Notes: generated from the sequence alone by a model not told the origin. A stretch of DNA of 64,000 bases from Stanieria sp. NIES-3757 (GCA_002355455.1 AP017375.1:2294001-2358000); one strand, 5' to 3'; shown: positions 43,211 to 52,725, counted from the first letter of the stretch. Numbers and translations are program-made.

Positions 43211-44452
43211 TTAAGTAGTATATTCAGCATTAATTTCAACGTATTTATAAGTCAAATCGCATCCCCAAGCGGTACTTGTACCAGAACCATTGCCAATACA
43301 AACAGAAATGAGAACTGTATCATCTTTGAGGTAAGCACCTGATGCTGCTTGTTTGAGATAGTTACTCGCTGCTTGACGATCAAATTCTAAGGGTTGACCA
43401 TTTTCCATCAGAACAAGATCTCCTAGCTTAATTTGTAACTCATCTTGATGAAAGTTTACTCCTGCTCTGCCTGCTGCTGCTGCTATTCTGCCCCAATTAG
43501 GATCTCGTCCAAAAACGGCTGATTTTACCAAAGATGAACCAGCGATTGTTTTAGCAACCAGAGAAGCAGCTTTCCGATCCGATGCGCCCGTAACTTGCAC
43601 TTCAATTAAACAAGTAGCTCCTTCTCCATCCCGCGCAATTGCCTTAGCAAGATATTGACACACTTCTGTCAACATTGCTTCTAGCTTCTGAGCATTTTTA
43701 TTCATTTCAGTGATAGCAGTGGTGCGTGACTCTCCATTGGCTAAAGCAATCACTGTATCGTTAGTACTAGTATCTCCATCAACTGTAATCTGATTAAAAC
43801 TTTTATCTACAGCTCGTTTGAGCATATCTTGCCAGAGGTGAGTAGCCACCGCAGCATCACAGGTAATAAAAGAAAGCATCGTAGCCATATTAGGGTGAAT
43901 CATTCCCGAACCTTTAGCAATGCCACCAATTCGGACAGGACGGTCTTCAATGATAGTTTCTAGGGCAATTTCTTTAGGAACTAAATCAGTAGTCATAATT
44001 GATTTAGCTGCATCTTTTCCACCCCCTACGGAAGCAGAAGCAACTAATTGAGGAATTGCTGCTTGCAAAGCATCCATTTTAATTCTTTGCCCAATGACTC
44101 CTGTGGAAGCGAGTAGAACTGCATGGGCGGAAATATTTAACTCTTTGGCTAATAGTTCTGCACTTAAAATAGCATCTTGCCAGCCTTGTTCTCCTGTTGC
44201 TGCGTTGGCTTGACCGGCATTACACATAATTGCCTTAGCACTAGCTTTCTCTTGAAGGCGTTGACGACAGTAATCAACACAGGCAGCCCTAACTTGAGAG
44301 GTGGTAAACACTCCTGCTGCGATCGCTTCAGTTTCTGAAAGAATTAAGGTTAAATCTTTTACTCCAGAGGGTTTTAATCCTGCTGCAATTCCTGCTGCTT
44401 TAAATCCTTTCGGTGCAGTTATTCCGCCTGTTACCACCTGCCAGTCTGCCAT
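43211..44452 (-). CDS. argJ: Bifunctional ornithine acetyltransferase / N-acetylglutamate synthase
   Basis: 413 aa. Self-cleaving enzyme of the arginine acetyl cycle. The autocleavage site MIHPNMATMLSFITCD is intact, with Thr of ATML as the nucleophile of the beta chain. QVRAACVDYCR, ITVDGDTSTNDTV and GRDPNWGRIAAAAGRAG are family signatures. It ends TYKYVEINAEYTT, as usual. Divergent from the riboswitch-hupE-cobW unit, with about 60 bp between its start and the riboswitch. Confidence 0.96.
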   Translation of the reverse strand: MADWQVVTGGITAPKGFKAAGIAAGLKPSGVKDLTLILSETEAIAAGVFTTSQVRAACVDYCRQRLQEKASAKAIMCNAGQANAATGEQGWQDAILSAELLAKELNISAHAVLLASTGVIGQRIKMDALQAAIPQLVASASVGGGKDAAKSIMTTDLVPKEIALETIIEDRPVRIGGIAKGSGMIHPNMATMLSFITCDAAVATHLWQDMLKRAVDKSFNQITVDGDTSTNDTVIALANGESRTTAITEMNKNAQKLEAMLTEVCQYLAKAIARDGEGATCLIEVQVTGASDRKAASLVAKTIAGSSLVKSAVFGRDPNWGRIAAAAGRAGVNFHQDELQIKLGDLVLMENGQPLEFDRQAASNYLKQAASGAYLKDDTVLISVCIGNGSGTSTAWGCDLTYKYVEINAEYTT

Positions 44453-44509
44453 TATTTCTTTGTCCCGATTAAATTTAAAGCTGATTATATCAATTTTGTG
44501 ATATTTTAT

Positions 44510-44650
44510 AATGATCTATCGGTTTTGATGAGGAACAGTCATCAAACGCAAGGGGGAAAGTTCAGTGAAAATCTGACGCTGTCCCGCAACTGTGATGAGG
44601 TTTGCTTTGGTTGTAATCTCTTAGTCAGGATGCCCGCCGATTTATATTGA
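44510..44650 (+). ncRNA. Cobalamin riboswitch
   Basis: Conserved blocks in order: GGTTTTGATGAGGAACAGTC start, GGGGGAAAG, CAGTGAAAATCTGACGCTGT, CCCGCAACTGTGATGAGG (the B12 box) and TTAGTCAGGATGCCCGCC. This matches the cobalamin riboswitch consensus on the plus strand. It lies about 260 bases upstream of the HupE gene and probably represses the HupE-CobW transcript when adenosyl- or methylcobalamin is present. The stretch 44651-44906 between aptamer and gene may hold the expression platform, and includes a degraded GACGT repeat near 44661. Confidence 0.95.
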
Positions 44651-44906
44651 TCAGTTATCGGTAGAGACGTAGCATTCTACTTTTGTAGAATTATCAGTTT
44701 TTTCGTATTGATCAATAACTAAAAAGCTCAACTGCAAAAATATATCTGCGAGGTACAGATGTTGTTATTTTTTAAGATTTTCTACGCTACAAATTTATTT
44801 ACAAAATCTAAGAAATTAGCTAATTTTTCCCGAATTTTTGCTTCAAAATAGCTTATAAATCAGGATTTCTGCTGTTAAAGCTTGATTATTTTATTGGACT
44901 TAAATA

Positions 44907-45608
44907 GTGATGAACAAATTTTTCTTAAATAAATTAAATAACTTATCAGAAGATAAAAACCAAAAGAAAGTTAAATTATTAGCACCAGAATTTATCTTTT
45001 TGATAATGTTAATCATCTACTTGATTATCACTATGCAACCTGCTTTAGCACATCATGCTATTGGAGGAACAACTCCAGCTAATTTTTTTGAAGGATTTAT
45101 CTCTGGTTTAGCACATCCCGTAATAGGTTTAGATCATTTTGCCTTTGTCGTAGCCATTGCTTTGGTAGCTGTTTTAAAAGAAAAATTTGGATTTTTTATT
45201 CCTGTTGTTTTTGTGTTAGCTACAATTGCAGGAACAGTAATTCACTTATTCAGTGTTGATTTACCAATTCCAGAAATAATTGTTGCGCTTTCAGTTTTAA
45301 CAGTAGGGTTACTGTTAGTTAAAGAAAATAAACCTAATGCGGGACTTTTATTAATTTTATCGACAATTGCGGGTATTTTTCATGGTTACGCCTATGGAGA
45401 ATCAATTATTGGTGCAGAAATGACTCCTTTAGGTGCTTATTTATTTGGTTTTAGTTTAATCCAGTTAATTGTTGCTGCGATTGCATTTTATTTGGGCAAA
45501 TTAACTTTAACTAAATTTACTAATCAACCTAATCTTTATTTACGTTTTGCTGGCTATCTTGTCTGTGGAATTGGTTTAAGTTTTCTTTCTACCACAGTTT
45601 TTGGTTAA
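44907..45608 (+). CDS. hupE: HupE/UreJ-family metal transporter (cobalt likely)
   Basis: 233 aa. Six to seven hydrophobic spans. LAHHAIGGTTPANFFEGFIS and GLAHPVIGLDHFAFVVAIAL carry the HPxxGxDH metal signature; IFHGYAYGESI is the second conserved element. An N-terminal cytosolic stretch of about 28 residues precedes the first span. HupE/UreJ proteins move nickel or cobalt. The cobalamin riboswitch upstream points to cobalt for B12. The CobW GTPase starts 37 bp downstream, so they form an operon. Confidence 0.9.
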   Translation: MMNKFFLNKLNNLSEDKNQKKVKLLAPEFIFLIMLIIYLIITMQPALAHHAIGGTTPANFFEGFISGLAHPVIGLDHFAFVVAIALVAVLKEKFGFFIPVVFVLATIAGTVIHLFSVDLPIPEIIVALSVLTVGLLLVKENKPNAGLLLILSTIAGIFHGYAYGESIIGAEMTPLGAYLFGFSLIQLIVAAIAFYLGKLTLTKFTNQPNLYLRFAGYLVCGIGLSFLSTTVFG

Positions 45609-45645
45609 ACAAACATTCAATCAAATTTCAACAATCAATTAAAAA

Positions 45646-46770
45646 ATGCATAAAATCCCCGTTACTGTCATTACTGGTTTTTTGGGCGCAGGGAAAACTA
45701 CGTTGGTGCGTCATCTTTTACAAAATAATCAAGGAAAACGCATCGCTGTCTTGGTAAATGAATTTGGTGAAGTTGGCATTGATGGTGAGTTATTACGGAG
45801 CGCACAAGCTGAGGGGCTGTGTTCTGAATCGAATTCAGAACCCTGTAAGCCCCGTCCGCCCTTCGAGGGCGGAGACGGCTCCTCACTTTCCTGTCAAGTT
45901 TGTGATGAGGAGGACAACCTCAATAGTAATATAGTTGAATTAACGAACGGTTGTCTTTGTTGTACGGTTCAAGAAGAATTTTATCCCGTCATGCAAGAAC
46001 TATTAAAAAGAAGGGATAAACTAGACTGTATTCTAATTGAAACTTCTGGACTAGCTTTACCCAAACCTCTAGTACAGGCTTTTCGTTGGCACGAAATTCG
46101 TAATGCTGCCACAGTAGACGGAGTTTTAACTGTTGTAGATTGTCAAGCTTTAGCTGAAGGAACTTTAGTAGGAGATTTAGTTGCTTTAGAAGCACAACGA
46201 CAAGCCGATCCTAATTTAGAACATGAAACTCCCATAGAAGAGTTATTTGAAGATCAGTTAGCTTGTGCCGATTTAGTTTTGTTAACCAAAACCGATCTAG
46301 TTGATGCTGCTACTTTAACTAAAATTAAAAGCTGGTTACAACAAGAACTTCCAGTTGGGGTAAAAGTTGTTACTTGTCCTCAAGGGGAAATCAATCCTGA
46401 TATTTTATTAGGTTTTAATGCAGCGGTAGAAGATAATTTAGATAGTCGTCATTCTCATCACGACCACGAAGAAGAACATGACCATGATGATGAAATTAAT
46501 TCAATTCAATTAGTTTGCGATCGCGGTTTTGAACCAAAGAGCCTAACTACTAAGTTACAACAATTAGTTAAACAACAAGAAATCTATCGCATCAAAGGTT
46601 TTGTTAATGTTCCAGAAAAACCAATGCGATTAGTTTTACAGGGTGTAGGTAATCGTTTTGATACTTTTTACGATCGTTTTTGGTCTAAAGACGAACCACG
46701 TCAAACTCGCCTAGTTTTGATTGGAAAAAAACTAAATCAAGATTTAGTTGAAAAAGCAATTTTTAACTAA
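45646..46770 (+). CDS. cobW: CobW/COG0523-family GTPase with palindromic in-frame insert
   Basis: 374 aa metal-chaperone GTPase. Walker A TGFLGAGKTTLVRHLL, the metal-binding CxCC in TNGCLCCTVQEEFYPVM, DCILIETSGLALPKP (Walker B), LTKTDLVD (base specificity), a His/Asp-rich loop RHSHHDHEEEHDHDDE and the C-terminal CobW domain. Between residues about 52 and 88 lies a Cys/Pro/Gly/Ser-rich segment encoded by two GC-rich palindromes (45811-45890). It is absent from ordinary CobW proteins and sits just before the GCLCC motif. Likely delivers cobalt, given the operon with hupE and the B12 riboswitch. Confidence 0.9.
   Translation: MHKIPVTVITGFLGAGKTTLVRHLLQNNQGKRIAVLVNEFGEVGIDGELLRSAQAEGLCSESNSEPCKPRPPFEGGDGSSLSCQVCDEEDNLNSNIVELTNGCLCCTVQEEFYPVMQELLKRRDKLDCILIETSGLALPKPLVQAFRWHEIRNAATVDGVLTVVDCQALAEGTLVGDLVALEAQRQADPNLEHETPIEELFEDQLACADLVLLTKTDLVDAATLTKIKSWLQQELPVGVKVVTCPQGEINPDILLGFNAAVEDNLDSRHSHHDHEEEHDHDDEINSIQLVCDRGFEPKSLTTKLQQLVKQQEIYRIKGFVNVPEKPMRLVLQGVGNRFDTFYDRFWSKDEPRQTRLVLIGKKLNQDLVEKAIFN
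45811..45890 (+). repeat. Double palindromic insert inside cobW
   Basis: First arm pair GTTCTGAATCGAATTCAGAAC, within GGGGCT...AAGCCCC; second TCCGCCCTTCGAGGGCGGA. It ends GGCGGAGACGGCTCCTCAC (45868-45886), matching the insert in the S9 peptidase gene. The length keeps the reading frame. Boundaries estimated. Confidence 0.7.
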
Positions 46771-46799
46771 AATTACAAATAGAGATATTAGAATAAATT

Positions 46800-46834
46800 A
46801 AGTCAAGTTTTTATATGCTTGGCTTTTATTTTTG
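46800..46834 (+). terminator. Probable terminator of the hupE-cobW unit
   Basis: AAGTCAAG (46800-46807) pairs with CTTGGCTT (46818-46825, one G-U), followed by TTATTTTTG. Located 30 bp after the cobW stop. Confidence 0.55.
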
Positions 46835-46874
46835 TTTATTGATAATCTAATCAAAACACTAAAAGTAAAAAAAA

Positions 46875-47066
46875 TCAATTATTTTTAGTTGAAGTTAATA
46901 AACTATTATAATTACAATCATTATCTCTAATTAAACGATAATAAGTCCGATAGGGAATGTAATCTAAAGGATTGCGCCCATAAAAACGCAAAACTAAAAC
47001 ACAAGCCCAAGAATATTTTCCATTTATAATAACATTAATAAGTTGTTCTAACTGCTTTTTATTCAT
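46875..47066 (-). CDS. HetP-family small protein
   Basis: 63 aa. [20 protein letters not shown] followed by [13 protein letters not shown] is the core motif of the HetP family, known from heterocyst commitment in filamentous cyanobacteria and present as short homologues in other species. GAGGAA lies 8 bases before the ATG. C-terminal tail is polar. It converges on the cobW terminator. Role in this organism is unknown; the sequence match is strong though the protein is short. Confidence 0.8.
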   Translation of the reverse strand: MNKKQLEQLINVIINGKYSWACVLVLRFYGRNPLDYIPYRTYYRLIRDNDCNYNSLLTSTKNN

Positions 47067-47570
47067 TAGTTATTCCTCAGTTTTAAGTTTTTTTAATAAA
47101 TTGGTAAGCTGCCTCGGTCGCAATTATTTGACTCAAACTAAATACCAACATAAAAACTAATCGAGAAAAACTAGAGAAGATTACGATTAGTTATAGTAAT
47201 TCTCAACAAATCAATTTCAATTTTGAGCAAAAAAATTAAAATTATTGCTTATTTATTGATAGTTGATTCTGTTTGATTACTTAGCTCGCCAAATTAAAAA
47301 TTGTTGCATTAGTTTTAATTACTAGCAATACTAAAAAAGAATTGCGATCACCAAAGTCTGACAAAGGTGGAGTACCTTTGACTAGAAACTCATCACAACA
47401 ATTGTCACAATAGAAAAGAAAAGACTAATAAATATTAATTGCCTTGGTGCTTTGGTAATTTGTGGAATTAATGCCTTGATTGGTCATGCTTCCTTTTGAA
47501 ATCCTATGATAAAACCGATCTTTAGTCTGACTAGGCTAAATTCTCTAATAAATTAGACCTTAAATAACTT
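47067..47570. other. AT-rich intergenic stretch, no gene recognised
   Basis: 504 bp between the divergent HetP-like gene and the ABC ATPase gene. Frequent stops in all frames and no clear hairpin, RNA gene or repeat. It must hold the promoters of both genes. Confidence 0.5.
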
Positions 47571-48317
47571 ATGAATCAAATCCAGCCTCAATCAGAATAT
47601 CAACCAGTTATCATTCGTTTAGAACAAGTAGAAAAAATTTATGGTAGTGGGAATACCACCGTTCATGCCTTAGATCAAGTCAATTTAGTAATTCATCAAG
47701 GCGAATATTGTTCCATTATGGGTGCATCGGGTTCGGGAAAATCTACCGTCATGAATATTATCGGTTGTTTAGACCGCCCCACTGCTGGCAGATATTATCT
47801 TGATAAAGTTGATGTTTCTGGATTATCAGATGAGGAATTAGCCTCCATTCGCAATCGTAAGATTGGTTTTATTTTTCAACAATTTCATCTTCTGCCTCAG
47901 ATGACTGCTTTAGAAAATGTGATGCTGCCAATGGTTTATGCTGGTGTAGAATATTCAGAAAGACGCGATCGCGCCAGAGAAGCTTTAATTAAAGTAGGTT
48001 TAGAAAATCGCTTAAACAACAAACCCAATCAACTTTCTGGTGGACAACAACAACGGGTTGCGATCGCTCGTGCCATTGTCAATCAACCTTTACTACTTCT
48101 GGCAGATGAACCAACAGGTGCGTTAGACTCAAAGACGACTCAAGAAGTGTTAAATATTTTTGGAGAACTTCATAGCAGCGGTATTACCGTAATTATGGTT
48201 ACTCACGAACCAGAACTAGCTCGTCAAACAGAAAGAATTATTTGGTTTCGTGATGGTCAAGTAATTTATTCTCACCTTACTCCTCAAGAAATGCTTCAAG
48301 TTGCAGTTGTTTCCTAA
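47571..48317 (+). CDS. MacB/LolD-type ABC transporter ATP-binding protein
   Basis: 248 aa. Walker A GASGSGKSTVMNIIGCLD, Q-loop FIFQQFHLLPQMTALENV, signature LSGGQQQRVAIARAIV, Walker B LLLADEPTGALD and H-loop VTHEP. The LDRPTAGRYYLDKVDVS stretch is typical of the MacB/LolD/DevA group. No permease or membrane-fusion gene is adjacent, so its partner must be elsewhere. Cytosolic face of the membrane. Confidence 0.93.
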   Translation: MNQIQPQSEYQPVIIRLEQVEKIYGSGNTTVHALDQVNLVIHQGEYCSIMGASGSGKSTVMNIIGCLDRPTAGRYYLDKVDVSGLSDEELASIRNRKIGFIFQQFHLLPQMTALENVMLPMVYAGVEYSERRDRAREALIKVGLENRLNNKPNQLSGGQQQRVAIARAIVNQPLLLLADEPTGALDSKTTQEVLNIFGELHSSGITVIMVTHEPELARQTERIIWFRDGQVIYSHLTPQEMLQVAVVS

Positions 48318-48427
48318 TTAAGTTAACTTTTGAAGAAAAATTAAGCAAAACTTAACAGAAAAATCTCATCAAACTTTGTTAATAAAAGGTAAATTAGAGA
48401 AAATATTAGATTAAGTAATTTGTATTT

Positions 48428-50209
48428 TTGTATACTAAAATTATTAATAAGCAAACTACAGTCGAGCAGCGAGGGATAAGAACAAAACTCGTGAATCCTC
48501 ATCAAACTGATTCTTATATCGAAGGACAAGCACAAAACATTTTAATCAAATATGATCCTAAGGCGATCGCAGAATACTATCGCTACCGACCTTGGTTAAT
48601 ATTCTGGCGTGGCATCACAATTATCTGGTTTTTTGGAATTTTTTTCTTTCATTTACAGTGGGATAAATGGACTAAGCAGGTAGACAAAAATAAGCTTCGA
48701 CGCGCCACAGAATTACGTCAGTTGCTCACAAAATTAGGCCCTACTTTTATTAAAGTTGGACAAGCCTTATCAACCAGACCAGATTTAATCCGTAAGGATT
48801 TTCTCAATGAATTAATTAAGCTACAAGACCAACTCCCGCCTTTTGACAATCGAACTGCTTTTGCCATTATTGAATCAGAATTAGGCTATAGCGTAAGGGA
48901 AGCATACCGAGAAATCTCTGCTAATCCAATTGCAGCAGCTAGTTTAGGTCAAGTTTATCGCGCTGTTTTACATAGTGGAGAAGAAGTAGCAGTTAAAGTA
49001 CAACGTCCCAATTTACGACCAATTTTAGCTTTAGACCTTTATTTGATGCGTTGTATGGCTGCTTGGTTAGCACCTTGGTTACCACTCAATTTAGGTCACG
49101 ATCTTACTTTAATTGTTGATGAATTCGGGATTAAACTTTTTGAAGAAATTGATTATTTAAACGAAGCCAGAAACGCTGAGAAATTTGCTACTAATTTTCA
49201 AGGGGATTTAGATGTCAAAGTTCCTCTAATTTATTGGCGATATACTGGTCAGCGTGTTTTAACTCTAGAGTGGATTGACGGAATTAAATTAACCGATCTT
49301 GCCACCATTGAAGCAGCAGGTTTAGATGCTGATAAATTAATCAAAATTGGTGTAACTTCAGGGTTACGTCAGCTTTTAGAATTTGGCTTTTTCCATGCCG
49401 ATCCTCATCCTGGTAATCTTTTTGCTACTCCCGATGGGAAAATGGCATTTATTGATTTTGGCATGATGGATCAGTTGGAAGAAGAAACCAAAGAAACTTT
49501 AGCTAGTGCAGTAGTTCAACTGATTAATCGAGATTATCAAGCTTTAGCGCGAGATTTTGTTCAACTAGGGTTTCTCACTCCTAATACCGATATCAATCCT
49601 ATCATTCCTGCTTTAGAACAAGTTTTAGGCAATGCGATGGGAGAAAGCGTAGTTAACTTCAACTTCAAAACGATTACTGATGAATTTTCTGAGTTGATGT
49701 ACGATTATCCTTTCCGTGTTCCTGCCAAATTTGCGTTGATTATCCGTTCTCTAATTACTCAGGAAGGTTTGGCTTTAAGTCTCAATCCCAACTTTAAAAT
49801 AGTCGAAGTTTCTTATCCATATGTTTCGAGAAGATTACTAACTGGAGAATCACCCCAACTCAGAAAACGATTGCTAGAAGTACTAATTAAAGACGGTAAA
49901 TTCCAGTGGGAAAGATTAGAAAATATGCTTGCGATCGCAAGAGCCGATGAAGCCTTTGATTTATTGCCTACTGCACAACTGGGTTTACAATATCTCCTTT
50001 CTGATGAGGGTAAATATCTACGTCGGCAATTATTACTGGCTTTGACAGAAGACGAAAGATTGCATACAGAAGAAGTCCAACGTCTCTGGGGATTAGTCAA
50101 AGATGAATTAAAACCTCAAAAAATCTTCGATTTTGCTTTTAGTTCTTTTCGAGACATTTCACTAGAAAGAGTAGCAGCAATTATTCCCACGACTATCAGT
50201 TCAAGCTAA
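48428..50209 (+). CDS. AarF/UbiB (ABC1) kinase-like protein
   Basis: 593 aa if the TTG at 48428 is used; GTG at 48491 is an alternative start. Hydrophobic span near residue 62-75 (IIWFFGIFFFHL). KVGQALSTRPDLI is the KxGQ motif that replaces the P-loop; AAASLGQVYRAVL is the Ala-rich loop; Lys in EEVAVKVQRP; HADPHPGNLF catalytic loop; FIDFGMM is the DFG. ABC1 proteins in cyanobacteria and plastids act in quinone and lipid metabolism. The regulator and substrate here are unknown. 110 bp downstream of the ABC ATPase on the same strand. Confidence 0.9.
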   Translation: MYTKIINKQTTVEQRGIRTKLVNPHQTDSYIEGQAQNILIKYDPKAIAEYYRYRPWLIFWRGITIIWFFGIFFFHLQWDKWTKQVDKNKLRRATELRQLLTKLGPTFIKVGQALSTRPDLIRKDFLNELIKLQDQLPPFDNRTAFAIIESELGYSVREAYREISANPIAAASLGQVYRAVLHSGEEVAVKVQRPNLRPILALDLYLMRCMAAWLAPWLPLNLGHDLTLIVDEFGIKLFEEIDYLNEARNAEKFATNFQGDLDVKVPLIYWRYTGQRVLTLEWIDGIKLTDLATIEAAGLDADKLIKIGVTSGLRQLLEFGFFHADPHPGNLFATPDGKMAFIDFGMMDQLEEETKETLASAVVQLINRDYQALARDFVQLGFLTPNTDINPIIPALEQVLGNAMGESVVNFNFKTITDEFSELMYDYPFRVPAKFALIIRSLITQEGLALSLNPNFKIVEVSYPYVSRRLLTGESPQLRKRLLEVLIKDGKFQWERLENMLAIARADEAFDLLPTAQLGLQYLLSDEGKYLRRQLLLALTEDERLHTEEVQRLWGLVKDELKPQKIFDFAFSSFRDISLERVAAIIPTTISSS

Positions 50210-50254
50210 AGTAATTAGGAATATATTCCTATTTGTTTAGCAATAATTGTAAAT

Positions 50255-50626
50255 ATGTACTACTTTCCCCAACCGCCATTTTTAATAATTTTGTTCGGAC
50301 TCTTTATTGGTGTAACCTCTGGTTTGACTTTTCAAACTCAAATTCAACAAAGAATGCAAAAATGGTCTAAAAATCGAACTGACCAAGATTTGTATAAATT
50401 GGAAGGATTTGATATAAGATTCAGCTATTGGGGCATCTGTTTAGGAATTTGGGTATTTTTAGCTGGTGGTTTAATGATATTTGGCTTCGGACTAATTTCT
50501 GCGTACGGTGCAAGTCTTCCTTTAACAATTGGTACTGGTGCTTTAGTCTGGACTCAATTAAGAGAGGTTTTGTTGGAGTTGCAAAAAGGTGGCTCTAAAG
50601 CTCTAGATTTAGACGCTTTTAATTAA
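50255..50626 (+). CDS. Hypothetical membrane protein
   Basis: 123 aa. N-terminal span FLIILFGLFIGVTSGLTF, a basic cytosolic loop (QQRMQKWSKNRTDQDLYKLEGFDIRFSYWG), then two spans (ICLGIWVFLAGGLMIFGFGLI, LTIGTGALVWTQ) and a tail LLELQKGGSKALDLDAF. Just 45 bp after the AarF-like gene in the same direction, so likely co-transcribed. Unknown family, conserved-looking composition. Confidence 0.72.
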   Translation: MYYFPQPPFLIILFGLFIGVTSGLTFQTQIQQRMQKWSKNRTDQDLYKLEGFDIRFSYWGICLGIWVFLAGGLMIFGFGLISAYGASLPLTIGTGALVWTQLREVLLELQKGGSKALDLDAFN

Positions 50627-50700
50627 AAATTTAGCGAAAAGAGGATTACCAATTGTAGTAAATTAAAACAGTAGATTTTCCGAACAAGATAACTAAGCCC

Positions 50701-50943
50701 ATGAAAGAACAATTTTTAACTTGGTTAAATCGTCTTTTAATTGCGGATGTCTTTCTGGTAATTTTTGGTTTTATTTGGTTTGCGATCGCTGTTTTAGGTC
50801 GTTCTCTGGGTGTACCGCTTGGTTTCGATCTGTGGTATCAACTCTGGCAACCTTTATTTAATCCTGCAATTGGTATCCTTTTTCTGGGTGCAATTATAAG
50901 TTGGTTAACTAGTAAAATATTTCAACAATTTGGTTCTAAATAA
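50701..50943 (+). CDS. Small hypothetical membrane protein
   Basis: 80 aa. Two spans: VFLVIFGFIWFAIAVLGRSL and PAIGILFLGAIISWLTSKIF, linked by a short Trp/Pro-containing loop (FDLWYQLWQPLF). 74 bp downstream of another membrane protein gene, same strand; probably the last gene of the AarF cluster. Family not recognised. Confidence 0.7.
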   Translation: MKEQFLTWLNRLLIADVFLVIFGFIWFAIAVLGRSLGVPLGFDLWYQLWQPLFNPAIGILFLGAIISWLTSKIFQQFGSK

Positions 50944-50973
50944 GTATATTTTTAGATCGGCTTTCTCTCGTTG

Positions 50974-51413
50974 CTATAAACGTAACGTATAGTGATCGAA
51001 CTCTCGATCTTTAGTATAGCCACGGGATTTATAAAAGGACTGTGCTGCAACATTAGAAATTTGTGTTGCTAAAACCATTCGGATCGCTCCTGTTTTTCGG
51101 GCAAAATTCTCTGCTGCACTCATGAGCAACTTGGCAACCCCTTTCTGAAGATCAGCTTCTTGTACGAATAAATCATTCAAAATCCAGACTCGCTTCATCG
51201 CTACTGAAGAAAAACTAGGATAAAGCTGGATAAACCAACCATCTTTCCTATATCAGATGCCAAAAAGATAGTGGAATCATTGTTCTGAAAACGCTCCTGA
51301 AGAAACTTTGTCGCTGCTTCCAGATTTGAGGGTTGCTGATAAAAAACGCAATATTGATTGAACAACCTCGATACTTCCTCAATATGCTCGCAATTAGCTA
51401 GAACAATCTTCAT
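50974..51413 (-). pseudogene. GNAT-family acetyltransferase broken by a one-base frameshift
   Basis: Start ATG at 51413 (MKIVLANCEHIEEVSRLFNQ) and stop near 50974. The N-terminal frame ends early as MVGLSSFILVFLQ, while the next frame reads GFIQLYPSFSSVAMKRVWIL, continuing NDLFVQEADLQKGVAKLLM to the C-terminal YKSRGYTKDREFDHYTL. Adding one T to the TTT at 51232-51234 (minus strand) restores a complete GNAT protein of about 146 residues with acetyl-CoA site QKGVAKLL. It could be a genuine recent mutation or a base-calling error in the homopolymer. Confidence 0.82.
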
Positions 51414-51606
51414 GCTTTTTGAAATAGACTGCCAATAGATAAGTAGTTTAGCAGTTTCATCAAAAACAGTTACTAGAAGAGGGGCTGTCATCTAAACACG
51501 AAATACAGTTCTAATGTCTGCGGTTAAGATGCTGCTACGCCCCATTAAACTTCAACTTAAATTGAAATTTACATCTAGTACTTGGGATAGATTGAATTTA
51601 ACTCGC

Positions 51607-52725
51607 TTAACGAATATATTCTTTAAGAATGCTGTTACGGTTTGGATGACGTAATTTACGCAGAGCTTTAGCCTCAATTTGACGAATACGCTCGCGGGTA
51701 ACGTTGAAGATCTGACCAATCTCTTCCAACGTTTTCATTCGTCCGTCATCTAAACCATAACGTAAACGGAGTACATCTCGTTCCCGAGGACTTAGAGTGT
51801 CAAGCACATTTTCTAAATCCTCTCGTAACAAACTCTTCGAGACTTGATCCTCTGGAGTTTCACCATCAGCTTCGATAAAATCACCCAAACGAGAATCTTC
51901 TTCCTTACCAATAGGAGTTTCTAAAGAAATAGGTAATTGAGCAGATTTAGCTATAAATCTTAACTTCTCAATCGTCATTTCCATCCGAGTGGCAATTTCT
52001 TCCTCGGTAGGTTTACGTCCCATTTCTTGAGATAGTAATTTGGTAGTTTTCTTAATTCGAGAGATTGTTTCGTATAAATGGACAGGAAGACGAATTGTCC
52101 GAGATTGATCTGCGATCGCTCTGGTAATTGCCTGTCTGATCCACCAAGTCGCATAGGTAGAGAATTTATAGCCTTTTTCGTGGTCGAATTTTTCGGCCGC
52201 TCTGATCAAACCTAAAGAACCTTCTTGAATTAGATCTTGGAAAGACAAACCGCGATTCATGTATTTTTTGGCAATTGAGACAACCAGACGCAGGTTGGAT
52301 TGAACCATTTTATCTTTTGCTCTTCTGCCATAGAATAAACGACGGCGGAATTCAGGCAGCCTCATGTTAACTTCTTCTGCCCATTCAGCATCACTAGGAT
52401 AGCGATCAAGACGATCTGCCATCCGCTCTCTGATTCTTTCTAATTCAAGTAAGTCAGCAATTTTACGAGCTAATTCAATTTCTTCTTCTGCCCGTAATAG
52501 TCTGATTCGACCAATTTCTTGTAAATAAATCCTAATCGAATCTTCAGTATAAGGTTTTTTACGACCACGTTCTCCACGACGGGCAGCAGTTAATGCTGTT
52601 TTAACAGTCTCTGCATCCTCTAGCTCTACATCTAATTCGCTATCGTTAACATCTTCATCAATTAGTAATTCCCAACCTAATTTTGGCTCTTCAATGGTCG
52701 CTAGTACTTGATTTGCCTGCGTCAT
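51607..52725 (-). CDS. sigA: Principal RNA polymerase sigma factor SigA/RpoD
   Basis: 372 aa, the length of cyanobacterial group 1 sigma factors. Region 1.2 [20 protein letters not shown], region 2 [20 protein letters not shown] and [17 protein letters not shown] (promoter -10 recognition), region 3, and region 4.2 [20 protein letters not shown] for the -35 box. The N-terminal acidic region [17 protein letters not shown] is short, as in other cyanobacteria. Transcribed alone, with a 528-bp gap upstream shared with the cobalt/nickel locus. Confidence 0.93.
   Translation of the reverse strand: MTQANQVLATIEEPKLGWELLIDEDVNDSELDVELEDAETVKTALTAARRGERGRKKPYTEDSIRIYLQEIGRIRLLRAEEEIELARKIADLLELERIRERMADRLDRYPSDAEWAEEVNMRLPEFRRRLFYGRRAKDKMVQSNLRLVVSIAKKYMNRGLSFQDLIQEGSLGLIRAAEKFDHEKGYKFSTYATWWIRQAITRAIADQSRTIRLPVHLYETISRIKKTTKLLSQEMGRKPTEEEIATRMEMTIEKLRFIAKSAQLPISLETPIGKEEDSRLGDFIEADGETPEDQVSKSLLREDLENVLDTLSPRERDVLRLRYGLDDGRMKTLEEIGQIFNVTRERIRQIEAKALRKLRHPNRNSILKEYIR

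Noticed and set aside
44301-44501. 66-codon plus-strand open frame over the argJ start
   Set aside because: Shadow of argJ codon use; it lies opposite a firmly identified gene.
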